A DNA stretch of 64,000 nucleotides from an uncultured Oscillibacter sp. GTDB lineage: Bacteria; Bacillota; Clostridia; Oscillospirales; Oscillospiraceae. Positions 32,123-41,275 of the stretch are shown piece by piece. The position numbers and the translations under genes were made by a program. The notes beneath the pieces are model-generated. The model saw only the letters and a program-made list of their open reading frames with translations. It had not been told where the DNA came from and searched no databases. Where the stretch lies: the NCBI GenBank assembly GCA_910577405.1, contig CAJTMG010000003.1:73696-137695 (forward strand), given 5' to 3'. Each line of letters opens with the position of its first letter. Positions within the stretch are counted from its first letter, which is position 1.

Positions 32123-34186
32123 ATGAAACAACGAGAAGCAATCAGGAAACGCCTGGCAGTTCTGGCGCTGGCACTGACCCTCTGCCTGCATATCTGCGTG
32201 CCTGCGTCGGCGGAGGGAACAAAGAACCTTCCCGATACGGCGAAGGAGGCTGCGGAGTCCGCGTTGACCTACGGGCAGGCCACGAGCATCAGCTGGGCAG
32301 TGTGGCAGGACGGGAAGATTATCGAAAGTGGTTCGCAGAAATCCCCTCAAGCGCCCCATGCCGACCTGCCTGCCGGAAGCGCCTACTGCATCGGGTCCGT
32401 CAGCAAGATGTACACCACGGCGGCGGTTATGCAGCTTGCGGACGCGGGGAAACTGGAGCTTGACAAGCCAGTGACCACATATCTGCCGGAGTTCAAAATG
32501 GCAGACCCCCGTTACAAGGATATTACGGTGCGGATGCTTCTGAATCACTCTTCCGGCCTGATGGGTTCGTCCATGGGAAGCGCCCTTCTGTTTGACGACG
32601 ACTGCGACGAGGGAACCTCCCAACTGCTGGAACGTCTTGCCACCCAGCGGCTCAAGGCGGACCCGGGAGCCTACAGCGTGTACTGCAACGACGGTTTCAC
32701 CCTGGCCCAGCTTGTGGTGGAAGCCGTTTCGGGACAGGGCCTGATGGAGTATCTCCGGGCCAATATTCTCCAGCCCCTTTCCCTGACCCATACCTATGCG
32801 CCCGGCGAGGAGTTCGACCACGCGGAAATCTACCAGACCGGCGACCCCCGGCCCCTGCCCACGGACTGCCTGGGCGTTCTGGGTGCCGGCGGAATCTATG
32901 CCACGGCGGAGGACCTGGCGGCATTCGGCGGCGCGCTGACGGGCGACGGAGTCATCAGCGGGGAAGCCCTGGACGCTATGGCCGCGCCGGAGTACAAGAA
33001 GGGCGTCTGGCCGGAGGAAGCCCCGGACAGTCTGGCCTTTGGTCTTGGCTGGGACAACGTGAATTGGTATCCCTTCTCCCAGAGCAAGATCAAGGCTTTG
33101 GTGAAGGGCGGCGACACCCAGTATTATCACGCGGGCCTTGTGGTGCTTCCGGAGCATGGCATGGCGGCGGCGGTATTGAGCGCGGGAGGCGTGTCTACTT
33201 ATAACGAGATGGCGGCTTCCCAGATGCTGGTTTCCGCTCTTGCTGCCGAGGGCGTCAGCGTGGACCAGAGGCCCATTACCCTGCCCGCCGCGAAGCCTGC
33301 CCCTATGCCCGCGGAACTTCTGGAAAACGCCGGGTACTACGGTTCGATTATGCCCTATCTGGTGGAGGTGTCCAAAGACGGGACCCTGACCATGAACTAC
33401 CTCAGCCGCCCGGACGTTCCCCCGCAGAGCTTTACTTACCATGACGACGGGACCTTCCGGGACAAAGACGGCACGGCAAGCCTGCAATTCGTCAAGGAAG
33501 AGAATGGACAAACGTATCTTTACCAGAAGGCGTTTACCCAGCTTCCCGGCCTTGGGGGACTGCCCACCGCCAACTATGCCGCGGTCAAACTGCCGAAGAA
33601 CGACGTCAGCAAGGACGTGCAGACGGCATGGGATACTGCTATGACCTCCGTGAACCTCTTCCCCATGAACGAACGCTACAGCTCTCAGATTTATCTTGCC
33701 ATAGCCTCTGCCGGTACGGAGTTCGACAGCGAGACGGAGAGCATCCCCGGCTACGTCTCCGCCCTGCAAATCGTGGACGAATCCAACGCCGCCTACGTGA
33801 TTCAGGTTCCCGGAAACGTGGGCCGGGACGGGTACGACATCAAGATGGAACGGGATCAGAACGGCGTCTTCTGGATGTACACCTCTAACGGCGCGGTCTA
33901 CATGGACGCCAGCGCCGCGCCGGAAATCTCCACCGGGCAGAACAACGCGTCCCGCTGCACGATTCAGCCCAACGGATACGCCCGCTGGTACAAAATCGGC
34001 TCCGCCGCCGGGAAGACAATGGCGGTCCAGATGCCGGAGGACGCAGGCTTCTGGGTCTACGACGCCAAGGGACAGGTAGCGGCTTCCTCCGTGCTCTGGG
34101 ACGACGCTTCCTCCACCCTTCCCACAGACGGATACATCGCCTTTGCAGGAGACCCCGGCGCGGTGTTCTCCCTGACCTTCTCCTGA
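32123..34186 (+). CDS. Secreted beta-lactamase-fold serine hydrolase
   Basis: The 687-residue protein has a signal peptide (residues about 1-30, ending PASAEG). A class C beta-lactamase/penicillin-binding fold follows: S92-V-S-K95 in GSVSKMYTTA, Tyr-x-Asn in VYCNDGF, and a distal HAG motif in TQYYHAGLVV. A long beta-rich C-terminal extension, after about residue 390, ends in a cell-surface-like domain (WVYDAKGQVAASSVLWDD). Family members include esterases, peptidases and DD-peptidases rather than true beta-lactamases, so the substrate is open. It is preceded by a MerR-type promoter, suggesting induction by a drug, metal or redox signal. A strong terminator follows. Confidence 0.82.
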   Translation: MKQREAIRKRLAVLALALTLCLHICVPASAEGTKNLPDTAKEAAESALTYGQATSISWAVWQDGKIIESGSQKSPQAPHADLPAGSAYCIGSVSKMYTTAAVMQLADAGKLELDKPVTTYLPEFKMADPRYKDITVRMLLNHSSGLMGSSMGSALLFDDDCDEGTSQLLERLATQRLKADPGAYSVYCNDGFTLAQLVVEAVSGQGLMEYLRANILQPLSLTHTYAPGEEFDHAEIYQTGDPRPLPTDCLGVLGAGGIYATAEDLAAFGGALTGDGVISGEALDAMAAPEYKKGVWPEEAPDSLAFGLGWDNVNWYPFSQSKIKALVKGGDTQYYHAGLVVLPEHGMAAAVLSAGGVSTYNEMAASQMLVSALAAEGVSVDQRPITLPAAKPAPMPAELLENAGYYGSIMPYLVEVSKDGTLTMNYLSRPDVPPQSFTYHDDGTFRDKDGTASLQFVKEENGQTYLYQKAFTQLPGLGGLPTANYAAVKLPKNDVSKDVQTAWDTAMTSVNLFPMNERYSSQIYLAIASAGTEFDSETESIPGYVSALQIVDESNAAYVIQVPGNVGRDGYDIKMERDQNGVFWMYTSNGAVYMDASAAPEISTGQNNASRCTIQPNGYARWYKIGSAAGKTMAVQMPEDAGFWVYDAKGQVAASSVLWDDASSTLPTDGYIAFAGDPGAVFSLTFS

Positions 34187-34203
34187 TAGAATCTCCTATA
34201 CAG

Positions 34204-34242
34204 TCCCGGAACGAGGGTGTGCTCTTCGTTCCGGGATTTTTT
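34204..34242 (+). terminator. Terminator after the serine hydrolase
   Basis: TCCCGGAACGA (34204-34214) pairs perfectly with TCGTTCCGGGA (34226-34236), followed by TTTTTT. Confidence 0.9.
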
Positions 34243-34330
34243 CAGGACGGCAGGCGCGGAATATGACGGCTGTTTTAAAGCAAGGGACAATTTGAGAAAT
34301 AACGGCTGAATCAAAAAAATTTTCAAAAGC

Positions 34331-34359
34331 TGTAACGTCCGGCGGGATTTTGGGATATA
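34331..34359 (+). promoter_or_regulatory. Candidate ECF-sigma autoregulatory promoter
   Basis: TGTAACGTC (from 34331) and GATATA (34354-34359) are 17 bases apart after the TGTAAC. A -35 of the xGTAAC type is typical of ECF sigma factors, and the site lies just before the sigma gene. No good sigma-A pair is seen. Confidence 0.4.
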
Positions 34360-34395
34360 CCAACAGAACAGGCGGAGGAAAGGAGGACGGCGGCC

Positions 34396-34881
34396 ATGGA
34401 AGAGCTGTATCAATCCTATGCTCAGACGGTATACAAATTTCTGCTGGCAAAGTGCGGCGACGGGGATCTTGCGGAAGAGCTGACCCAGGAGACGTTTTTT
34501 CAGGCGGTGCAGTCCATCGGGCGATTTGACGGAAGCTGCAAGGTCTCCACCTGGCTCTGTCAGATCGCGAAGCATCTCTGGTATCAGCATTTACGGAAAC
34601 AGGGACGCTTTTCCGGATCGCCGCTGGAAGAAGAGACGCCGGATACCGGAACGCCCTCCGCGGAGGAAACGCTGCTGGAAAAGGAAGGCCGTCTGGACCT
34701 GCTCCGCCTCGTCCACGGACTGCCGGAGCCGCAGAAGGAGGTCGTCTATCTGCGGGCGTTCGGCGGATTGAGCTTTCAGGAAATCGGGGACGTATTCGGC
34801 CGGACGGAAACCTGGGCGCGGGTGACGTTCTACCGGAGCAAGGAAAAACTGCGGAATGGAGGCGCGTACAATGAAAAATGA
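34396..34881 (+). CDS. ECF-type RNA polymerase sigma factor
   Basis: The 161-residue protein has sigma region 2 (LYQSYAQTVYKFLLAKCGDGDLAEELTQETFFQAV, with W-containing STWLCQIAKHLWY). Region 4 follows a short linker (LPEPQKEVVYLRAFGGLSFQEIGDVFGRTETWARVTFYRSKEKL). It lacks regions 1 and 3, as ECF sigmas do. The downstream gene overlaps it and encodes a zf-HC2 membrane protein, its probable anti-sigma. The ATG follows AGGAGGACGG. The inducing signal is unknown. Confidence 0.92.
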   Translation: MEELYQSYAQTVYKFLLAKCGDGDLAEELTQETFFQAVQSIGRFDGSCKVSTWLCQIAKHLWYQHLRKQGRFSGSPLEEETPDTGTPSAEETLLEKEGRLDLLRLVHGLPEPQKEVVYLRAFGGLSFQEIGDVFGRTETWARVTFYRSKEKLRNGGAYNEK

Positions 34882-35911
34882 TCTGACCTGCGGGGTGGTA
34901 CGGGACCTGCTGCCAAGCTATGTAGAGGGTCTTCTGGGTGCGGAATCCCAGGAGGCGGTGGAACGGCATCTGGAGGGCTGTCCGGACTGCGCTGCCAGAT
35001 GGGACGCCATGACCGCGCCGACGGGAGAGCCTCAAAAATCCGTAGAAGAGCTGGACTTTCTGAAACAGGTGAAGAGAGAGAACCATCGAAGGGTCATAGT
35101 GTCTGTGTTGGCAACGTTTGTGGGACTTCTGGCGGCGGCTCTGCTGAAAACCTTTGTCATCGGCACGCCTATGCAAGCGAGTTCAGTTTACTGCGACGCG
35201 TTGGAAGAAGACGGCGTTCTGCATCTGTCTGTCATGTCCATAGGCTCCAGCGACGCGCTCCATGGCTGGAAGGTGGAGATTGAGGACGGCGCTGCCTGCG
35301 TCTATGCCCGGCGGGTGCTGGTATCCGGACTCTTCCCGGACGGCAGCGGAACTGTGGACATTCCTCTGAATGGCGTGGATGAAGTCTGGGTCGGCGGCAA
35401 ATCCGGAAAACTGGTCTGGCAGGACGGTGTTTCCATCTCCCGTCTGGCCCTGGAGCTGCTGGACGCCCGGACGCCCTACTGCGGGGACCCGACTGCTTTG
35501 GGACGCATTGCGGAAATCCTGAGCTTGCAGGAACGGCTGGGCAGTTACACGATCAGTATGCAGACCTCCAAACGGCCTTACCACTGGGAACTGGAGTTTG
35601 CCAACAATCTGAACGAAGAACAACGGAAATATATGGTACGGGCGGAATACCTGATGCTGGCGCTGGTGGATAATCTGGATGAAGTCCGCTTTACGTACCC
35701 ATCCCCGGAAATGCCGGAAGGATATCCAGCCGAACTCAGCATGACGTTGGACGCCGCCGCGGAGGATATCAAGTATCTGACAGAAAAATATAATCAGGAG
35801 CACTTCAAGACCCAATCCCAACGCTATTGGACCCCAAAGGACAGCGTAAAGGACTACGTGCGGACCCCGGCGGATTTCCAACGGCTGCTGAACATTCTGG
35901 AAATGCCGTAA
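34871..35911 (+). CDS. Anti-sigma factor, zf-HC2 type, membrane-spanning
   Basis: The 346-residue protein starts with a zinc-binding anti-sigma domain (VVRDLLPSYVEGLLG, then the H-x3-C-x2-C motif HLEGCPDCAARW). One membrane helix lies at about residues 75-95 (VIVSVLATFVGLLAAALLKTFVIG). A 250-residue extracytoplasmic domain follows, which I do not recognise. It would hold the ECF sigma inactive until a signal reaches the outer domain. ATG at 34871 overlaps the sigma gene by 11 bases, with GGAGG eight bases upstream. Confidence 0.85.
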   Translation: MKNDLTCGVVRDLLPSYVEGLLGAESQEAVERHLEGCPDCAARWDAMTAPTGEPQKSVEELDFLKQVKRENHRRVIVSVLATFVGLLAAALLKTFVIGTPMQASSVYCDALEEDGVLHLSVMSIGSSDALHGWKVEIEDGAACVYARRVLVSGLFPDGSGTVDIPLNGVDEVWVGGKSGKLVWQDGVSISRLALELLDARTPYCGDPTALGRIAEILSLQERLGSYTISMQTSKRPYHWELEFANNLNEEQRKYMVRAEYLMLALVDNLDEVRFTYPSPEMPEGYPAELSMTLDAAAEDIKYLTEKYNQEHFKTQSQRYWTPKDSVKDYVRTPADFQRLLNILEMP

Positions 35912-35924
35912 AAAGCGCAAAAAA

Positions 35925-35967
35925 CGTTCGGAATCTTCCTTGAATTCTGTCGGGAAGGTTCCGAACG
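35925..35967. terminator. Bidirectional terminator
   Basis: CGTTCGGAATCTTCC (35925-35939) pairs with GGAAGGTTCCGAACG (35953-35967), one mismatch. CTTTATTTGTTTT follows on the plus strand and an A-run precedes it, so it can serve the anti-sigma gene and the convergent permease. Confidence 0.8.
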
Positions 35968-36004
35968 CTTTATTTGTTTTCGCCTTACATCCGGGGAAAG
36001 GGGA

Positions 36005-38701
36005 TTACGCTTCCGCCTCCCGCAGACGCTCCACAATGGTTTTCCGGGACACGGCCTGATAGGTCCACAGGGGAGCCAGCGCGCCCAGGATCAGGAAAAT
36101 CGGAAGCATCACCAGAATGGGCAGGACGGTCAGGCGGTAGGAGAAGAACCAGAACAGGTCGTTGATGGTACTGCCCAGCAGAGGCCCGATGCAGACCGTC
36201 ATGACCAGGGAGACCAGAAGAGCCAGGAGCGTATAGTAGAGGCCCTCAAAGACCAGCATGGTTTTCAGCTGCTTCCCCGTCATGCCGATGGATTGCAGGA
36301 CCGCCATTTCCCGTTTCCGCGTCAGGATACCGGTCAGGACGGCGTTGACAAAGTTCAGCACGCCCACCAGTCCAACGACAAAGCTCAAGGCGCCGCCGAC
36401 AATATAGAACATATTCCGGAAGCCCTCAAAATCCTCCACATAAGCCGCCCGGCTCTCGTAGTCGTAAAGGCTCTGGACGTTCTCTGTGTAATCTGCGAGA
36501 AAGGCTTCCATCTCCGGTTCCGCCTCGTCCGTCGTGTTGAAGCACCAGTGCATAATCGAGTCCGTGCCGGTGAAGTCCTTGAAGACCTCTGAATTCAGCA
36601 CGTACTGGTCCGCGCCGTAATACCGATAGTTGACCGTCTGCCGGACCAGCACCAGGGCGCACACGGTAAATTCCCGGTCCTCATAGTCCACAGGGCGGGA
36701 AGCGTAGCGACGGGGAGACTGGCTCTCATAAACGGCGTCAATGTCCTCGATGATCTCGCCGGTGTCAGGATAATAGAATTCCAGTTCCTTCACATTCCGC
36801 AGGGTGACTTGATCGCCGACCTTGGCCCAATGGGAGTCCATATAAGGCTCGCTGTAGTCGTTTTCCATCAGCACGGCGGCAATCGCGTTCTGATTCGGGT
36901 CGCAGAGGGCAGAGATGTCCCCTTCCACCACGGTCAGCAGGTCCAGGGGGAGGTCTTCCATGCCATAGATGCTGGTACGGTCCATCAGAAGCCCCTCTTC
37001 ATTCCGGACGGCCTCCTTTACCGACTGCTCCACAATCTCCGGCGGATTCCAGGCCCCGATGCTCTGACGATACCAGTCCTCCGAAACGAACTGCTGGATA
37101 TTATTGACCTGTCCGTAAGTCCGACCGCTTTCGGTAATGCCCGCGCCGCCTTTTTCCGCCACTTCCGCGATGATCTCTTCCGGCAGGGCGTCGTCGGAGG
37201 ACTTGAAGCCTCTGGAAGTATTGAAATAGTTGGCGTCACCCAGAATAAAGTCCACGTCGGCATTCCGGGTCAGGTATTTGTTGATGTCGAAGCCGCTGGC
37301 AAAGGTATAGGTCATGGTTGCCAGCACCACGGCCAGGGTCAGGGAAAGGACGGTTACGGCGGTTTTGCCCTTGCTGCGGCCCAGATTCGCCCAGGCCATC
37401 CGGGAGAGGGACGCGCCGCTCTGTGCTCTCCGGATCTTCTCCCGTTTCCCGGTCTTCTTCCTGCCGCCCTCTGTGTACCGGAGCGCTTCCACAGGCGAGA
37501 CCTTCGCGGCCATGCGTCCGGGCTTTGCGCAGGAGAGGAAGACCGTGGCCAGAGAGAACAGCGCCGCGCCCACGAAAATCCCGGGATTGAAGGTGACAAT
37601 AAAATGCCCGTAGTCCATATGCTCCAGAATAAATACTGTCATGCGATTGCCTATCAGAAAACCGGCCAGCAGTCCGAGGGGGACTCCGATCAGGCTTAAA
37701 ATCAGGGCCTGCTGCCGGATGATGCGCTTGATCTGCCTCCCGGTGGTGCCGATGGTTTTCAATAAGCCGTAGAAGCGGATATCGTTGGTGACGGAAATCT
37801 GGAAAATATTATAGATAATCAGATAGCCGGTAAAGACAATCAGCAGGGACATCAGGACAATGGTCAGAACCGCGCCCGCGTCCATGGACTGGGCGAACTT
37901 GGCCCCGGTATAGCCCCAGTTGACGCCGATGCCGATATAGTTGTCCGCCATATGCTCCTCGGACTGATACCCATGGGCGTCCAGAATAGAGAGCAGGTTT
38001 TCCTCAATGTGCATGGCGTCCTCGAACATCACATCAAGATTCCACTTGCCGGTGAGGGTATTGGGCTCCCCTTTGCTCAGGGCGCAGAGTTCCTCCGCGG
38101 CGGACCGGGGCAGGAGGATGTTGCTGGCAACCACAACTTCATCATACTCCCACCAGCCGGAGAGGGTAAAGGTCCGGGTGACAGGGATGGGGTGGCCTGT
38201 GAGAATGTCCACATCGAAAGTGACGGTAAATTCCGCGCCGATTTCCGGTTCAACTCCCAGAAGGGCCAGGACACGGGTATCTGTCGCCGCCTGATTGGTC
38301 CCCTCTTCCGGAAGCGCGCCCTCGATAGGGTCACAGAAGTAATGGGGCGCGGCGGCGGGTTCCAGATAGCTGATTTCCACGTGGGATTTATTGAAGGGCG
38401 GCTCGCTGGGCATCCCCACAAACAGCCGGGTAAAGTCCTCCGCGATCAAGGGGTCAGTCCGGAGTTCCTCCACCTGTTCCAGGGAGAGTCCCTTGAAGGT
38501 GCCGTGATAGTCGCCGCCGGCCTGCCGGAAGTTCTCCTGCTGATAGGATGTGTTGATGGCCACCGCGACGGTAAACAGGGACGAAAACAGCAGCGTGGTC
38601 AGTGCAATGGCCAGCACCGCAACAATATTCCGGGTTCTGGCGGCCAGCATGGACCGGAAGCCAAGACGCCGGATACAGCCTCGATTCGGTACGTTCGGCA
38701 T
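36005..38701 (-). CDS. FtsX/MacB-type ABC transporter permease
   Basis: The 898-residue protein has the layout of a large FtsX-family permease. A first membrane helix (about residues 26-48, NIVAVLAIALTTLLFSSLF) precedes a 220-residue outer domain and three helices (about 275-405). Basic GRSKGKTAVTVLSLTLAVVLA starts a second half with another outer domain and three C-terminal helices (from about residue 770). Such permeases work as mechanotransmitters or exporters of peptides and lipoproteins, not as importers. It is coupled to the ATPase gene; a GTG at 38710 overlaps the ATPase stop, but ATG 38701 has the better AGGAGG spacing. Confidence 0.88.
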   Translation of the reverse strand: MPNVPNRGCIRRLGFRSMLAARTRNIVAVLAIALTTLLFSSLFTVAVAINTSYQQENFRQAGGDYHGTFKGLSLEQVEELRTDPLIAEDFTRLFVGMPSEPPFNKSHVEISYLEPAAAPHYFCDPIEGALPEEGTNQAATDTRVLALLGVEPEIGAEFTVTFDVDILTGHPIPVTRTFTLSGWWEYDEVVVASNILLPRSAAEELCALSKGEPNTLTGKWNLDVMFEDAMHIEENLLSILDAHGYQSEEHMADNYIGIGVNWGYTGAKFAQSMDAGAVLTIVLMSLLIVFTGYLIIYNIFQISVTNDIRFYGLLKTIGTTGRQIKRIIRQQALILSLIGVPLGLLAGFLIGNRMTVFILEHMDYGHFIVTFNPGIFVGAALFSLATVFLSCAKPGRMAAKVSPVEALRYTEGGRKKTGKREKIRRAQSGASLSRMAWANLGRSKGKTAVTVLSLTLAVVLATMTYTFASGFDINKYLTRNADVDFILGDANYFNTSRGFKSSDDALPEEIIAEVAEKGGAGITESGRTYGQVNNIQQFVSEDWYRQSIGAWNPPEIVEQSVKEAVRNEEGLLMDRTSIYGMEDLPLDLLTVVEGDISALCDPNQNAIAAVLMENDYSEPYMDSHWAKVGDQVTLRNVKELEFYYPDTGEIIEDIDAVYESQSPRRYASRPVDYEDREFTVCALVLVRQTVNYRYYGADQYVLNSEVFKDFTGTDSIMHWCFNTTDEAEPEMEAFLADYTENVQSLYDYESRAAYVEDFEGFRNMFYIVGGALSFVVGLVGVLNFVNAVLTGILTRKREMAVLQSIGMTGKQLKTMLVFEGLYYTLLALLVSLVMTVCIGPLLGSTINDLFWFFSYRLTVLPILVMLPIFLILGALAPLWTYQAVSRKTIVERLREAEA

Positions 38702-38706
38702 AGCGC

Positions 38707-39393
38707 TCACCTCCTGCCGGGTTCGGTCTGGGAACGGATGCGGCCGTCCTCGATGCGGATAATGCGGTCTCCCATCTGGGCGATCTCCTCGTTATGGGTA
38801 ATCATGACGATGGTCTGGGCGTACTTCTGGCTGGTGACCTTCAGCAGGCCCATCACGTCCTGACTGGTTTTGGAGTCCAGATTGCCCGTGGGTTCGTCGG
38901 CCAGGATAATGGCGGGCTTCGCGGCCAGGGCACGGGCAATGGCTACCCGCTGCTGCTGTCCGCCGGAGAGATTGTTGGGGAGATTTTGCAGCTTCTTCTC
39001 CAGGCCCAGGGTCTCGATGATGCTGTTTACATAATCCAGATCAGGCCGCCGCCCGTCAAGCTGGATGGGCAGGACAATGTTTTCGTACACGTTCAGCACG
39101 GGAACAAGATTGTAATTCTGGAAGACAAAGCCGATTTTCCGACGCCGGAAGATGGTCAGGGCTTCGTTCTTAAGCGAGAAAATGTCCTTCCCGTCCACAG
39201 ACACCACCCCGGACGTAGGCCGGTCCAGGCCGCCCAGCATATGCAGCAGCGTGGACTTTCCGGAGCCGGATGTGCCTACCACTGCCGCGAATTCCCCCGC
39301 TTCCACCTGCAAATCCACGCCATCCAGCGCCCGGACCTCAGCTTCACCGGAACCGTATACCTTCCGGAGTCCCTTCGTTTCTAAAATCGCCAT
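38707..39393 (-). CDS. ABC transporter ATP-binding protein (MacB/LolD family)
   Basis: The 228-residue ATPase has Walker A GTSGSGKST, Q-loop FVFQNYNLVPVLNVYENI, signature LSGGQQQRVAIARAL, Walker B IILADEPTGNLDS and the H-loop MITHNEE. It is the partner of the FtsX-type permease immediately downstream. The ATG at 39393 follows AGAGGTG; a few in-frame codons upstream are not needed. An OmpR-type response regulator lies about 2 kb away on the other strand, which would fit a Bce-like detoxification module, but no sensor kinase is present. Confidence 0.93.
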   Translation of the reverse strand: MAILETKGLRKVYGSGEAEVRALDGVDLQVEAGEFAAVVGTSGSGKSTLLHMLGGLDRPTSGVVSVDGKDIFSLKNEALTIFRRRKIGFVFQNYNLVPVLNVYENIVLPIQLDGRRPDLDYVNSIIETLGLEKKLQNLPNNLSGGQQQRVAIARALAAKPAIILADEPTGNLDSKTSQDVMGLLKVTSQKYAQTIVMITHNEEIAQMGDRIIRIEDGRIRSQTEPGRR

Positions 39394-39633
39394 AATACAC
39401 CTCTGTTTCAATTTTCAGTATGAAAAGCTCGGAATCAGAAATTTTTGCTTTTTGGAGTTCAATCAGGAGTTCCGTTTCCTTACTCTGCCTATACTGTACC
39501 ACAGGCTTCTTTCTGTGTCCTTTCTGAAATCTTACGGTTTTGAAAGATTCTTTCCAGTTCCTCCTCAGACCAGGCAAAATATAAGAAATCCGGGGCTGCT
39601 GGTGAATACAGACGCTTTCATCTGTGGATAATC

Positions 39634-39662
39634 TTGCAAATCCGAAAAAACTATGGTATATT
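39634..39662 (+). promoter_or_regulatory. Promoter of prfC
   Basis: TTGCAA (39634-39639) and TATATT (39657-39662) have a 17-base spacer. Initiation near 39669 supports the ATG at 39692. Confidence 0.75.
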
Positions 39663-39691
39663 GGTCCGCGAGAACAGCAAGGAGGCAGAAT

Positions 39692-41275
39692 ATGGCTGGA
39701 TTGAAAGAAGAAATCTCCCGCCGGCGGACATTTGCGATCATCTCCCATCCCGACGCGGGCAAAACCACCCTGACGGAAAAACTCCTGCTCTACGGCGGAG
39801 CCATCGCCCAGGCGGGAGAGGTCAAGGGCAAGCGGGCGCGGGCGGCTACGTCGGACTGGATGGAAATCGAGAAGCAGCGGGGTATTTCTGTTACGTCGTC
39901 CGTGATGCAGTTCCAGCACAACGGCTGCTGCGTCAACATCCTGGACACCCCGGGGCATCAGGACTTCTCCGAGGACACCTACCGGACCCTGATGGCGGCG
40001 GATTCCGCGGTGATGGTCATCGACGCGGCAAAGGGCGTGGAACCTCAGACACGGAAGCTCTTCCGGGTCTGCGCCCTGCGGCATATTCCTATTTTTACTT
40101 TTATCAATAAGATGGACCGTGACAGCCGGGACCCTCTGGAGCTCTGCGGCGAGGTGGAGGCCGAACTGGGCATAGACACCTATCCCGTCAACTGGCCCAT
40201 CGGTTCCGGGAAGGAGTTCCAGGGCGTTTATGACCGGGAGCAGAAGCACATCCTGTTTTTCTCCGGACAGGGCCACGGGAAAAAGGCGGAATCCACAGCG
40301 GCTGAACTGGACGACCCTGCCGTTGGAGAGCTGATCGGCGAGAACCGCTGGCGGCAGCTACAGGAGGAAGTGGAGCTTCTGGGCGCGGGCCGGGACTTTG
40401 ACCTGGAAGCCGTCCGGAATGGAAGCCTGTCCCCGGTGTTCTTCGGGTCCGCTCTGACCAATTTCGGCGTGGAGCCTTTCCTGGAAGCTTTTCTGCGTAT
40501 GACCACCCCGCCCCTCAGCCGTACCGCCGGGGAGGATGTGATCGACCCCTTTTCTCCGGATTTTTCCGCGTTCGTCTTCAAAATTCAGGCCAATATGAAC
40601 CGCGCTCACCGGGACCGTCTGGCGTTTCTGCGCATCTGCTCCGGGCGCTTCCAGAGAGACGCGGAATACTACCACGTGCAGTCCGGACGGAAAATGCGCC
40701 TCTCCCAGCCTCAGCAGATGATGGCCGCGGAACGGGAAATTGTGGACGAAGCCTATGCCGGGGATATTATCGGCGTGTTTGACCCGGGCTTGTTTTCCAT
40801 CGGCGATACCGTTACGGTGCCGGGGAAGAAATTCCGGTTCGCGGGGATTCCTACTTTTGAGCCGGAACATTTTATGCGGGTTTCTCCTAAGGACACCATG
40901 AAGCGGAAACAGTTTATCAAGGGCACGGAACAGATTGCTCAGGAGGGCGCGATTCAGATTTTCAAGCTCCCCGGCGCGGGCATGGAGGAAGTCGTGGTGG
41001 GCGTTGTGGGTACTTTGCAGTTCGACGTGTTTCAGTACCGGATGAAGGCGGAATACGGCGTGGAATTGTATATGACCGGCCTGCCATACGACCATTTGCG
41101 GGTGATTGCGGAGTGCCCCTGCAAGCCGGACGAGCTGGTTTTGTGTACCGGCGCGGCAATTCTGGAGGACTTCCGGGGCCGGCTGCTGGTGGCCTTTGGC
41201 GGCGAGTGGTCCGTGGGCTTCCTGACCAAGCACAACCCGGGTCTGATTCTGGCGGACGCCCTCTCTGTGTCATGA
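39692..41275 (+). CDS. prfC: Peptide chain release factor 3
   Basis: The 527-residue GTPase is the same length as E. coli RF3. It has G1 ISHPDAGKTTLTE, switch region EKQRGISVTSSVMQF, G3 LDTPGHQDFSEDTYRTL and G4 NKMDRDSRDP, followed by the RF3-specific domains II and III (VVGVVGTLQFDVFQYRM). It removes RF1 and RF2 from the ribosome after termination. ATG at 39692 has AAGGAGG upstream. Its stop overlaps the start of a response-regulator gene (ATGA). Confidence 0.95.
   Translation: MAGLKEEISRRRTFAIISHPDAGKTTLTEKLLLYGGAIAQAGEVKGKRARAATSDWMEIEKQRGISVTSSVMQFQHNGCCVNILDTPGHQDFSEDTYRTLMAADSAVMVIDAAKGVEPQTRKLFRVCALRHIPIFTFINKMDRDSRDPLELCGEVEAELGIDTYPVNWPIGSGKEFQGVYDREQKHILFFSGQGHGKKAESTAAELDDPAVGELIGENRWRQLQEEVELLGAGRDFDLEAVRNGSLSPVFFGSALTNFGVEPFLEAFLRMTTPPLSRTAGEDVIDPFSPDFSAFVFKIQANMNRAHRDRLAFLRICSGRFQRDAEYYHVQSGRKMRLSQPQQMMAAEREIVDEAYAGDIIGVFDPGLFSIGDTVTVPGKKFRFAGIPTFEPEHFMRVSPKDTMKRKQFIKGTEQIAQEGAIQIFKLPGAGMEEVVVGVVGTLQFDVFQYRMKAEYGVELYMTGLPYDHLRVIAECPCKPDELVLCTGAAILEDFRGRLLVAFGGEWSVGFLTKHNPGLILADALSVS

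Noticed and set aside
32117..33769. A 550-codon minus-strand open frame
   Set aside because: It is a shadow of the serine hydrolase gene, whose signal peptide and SxxK motif are clear.
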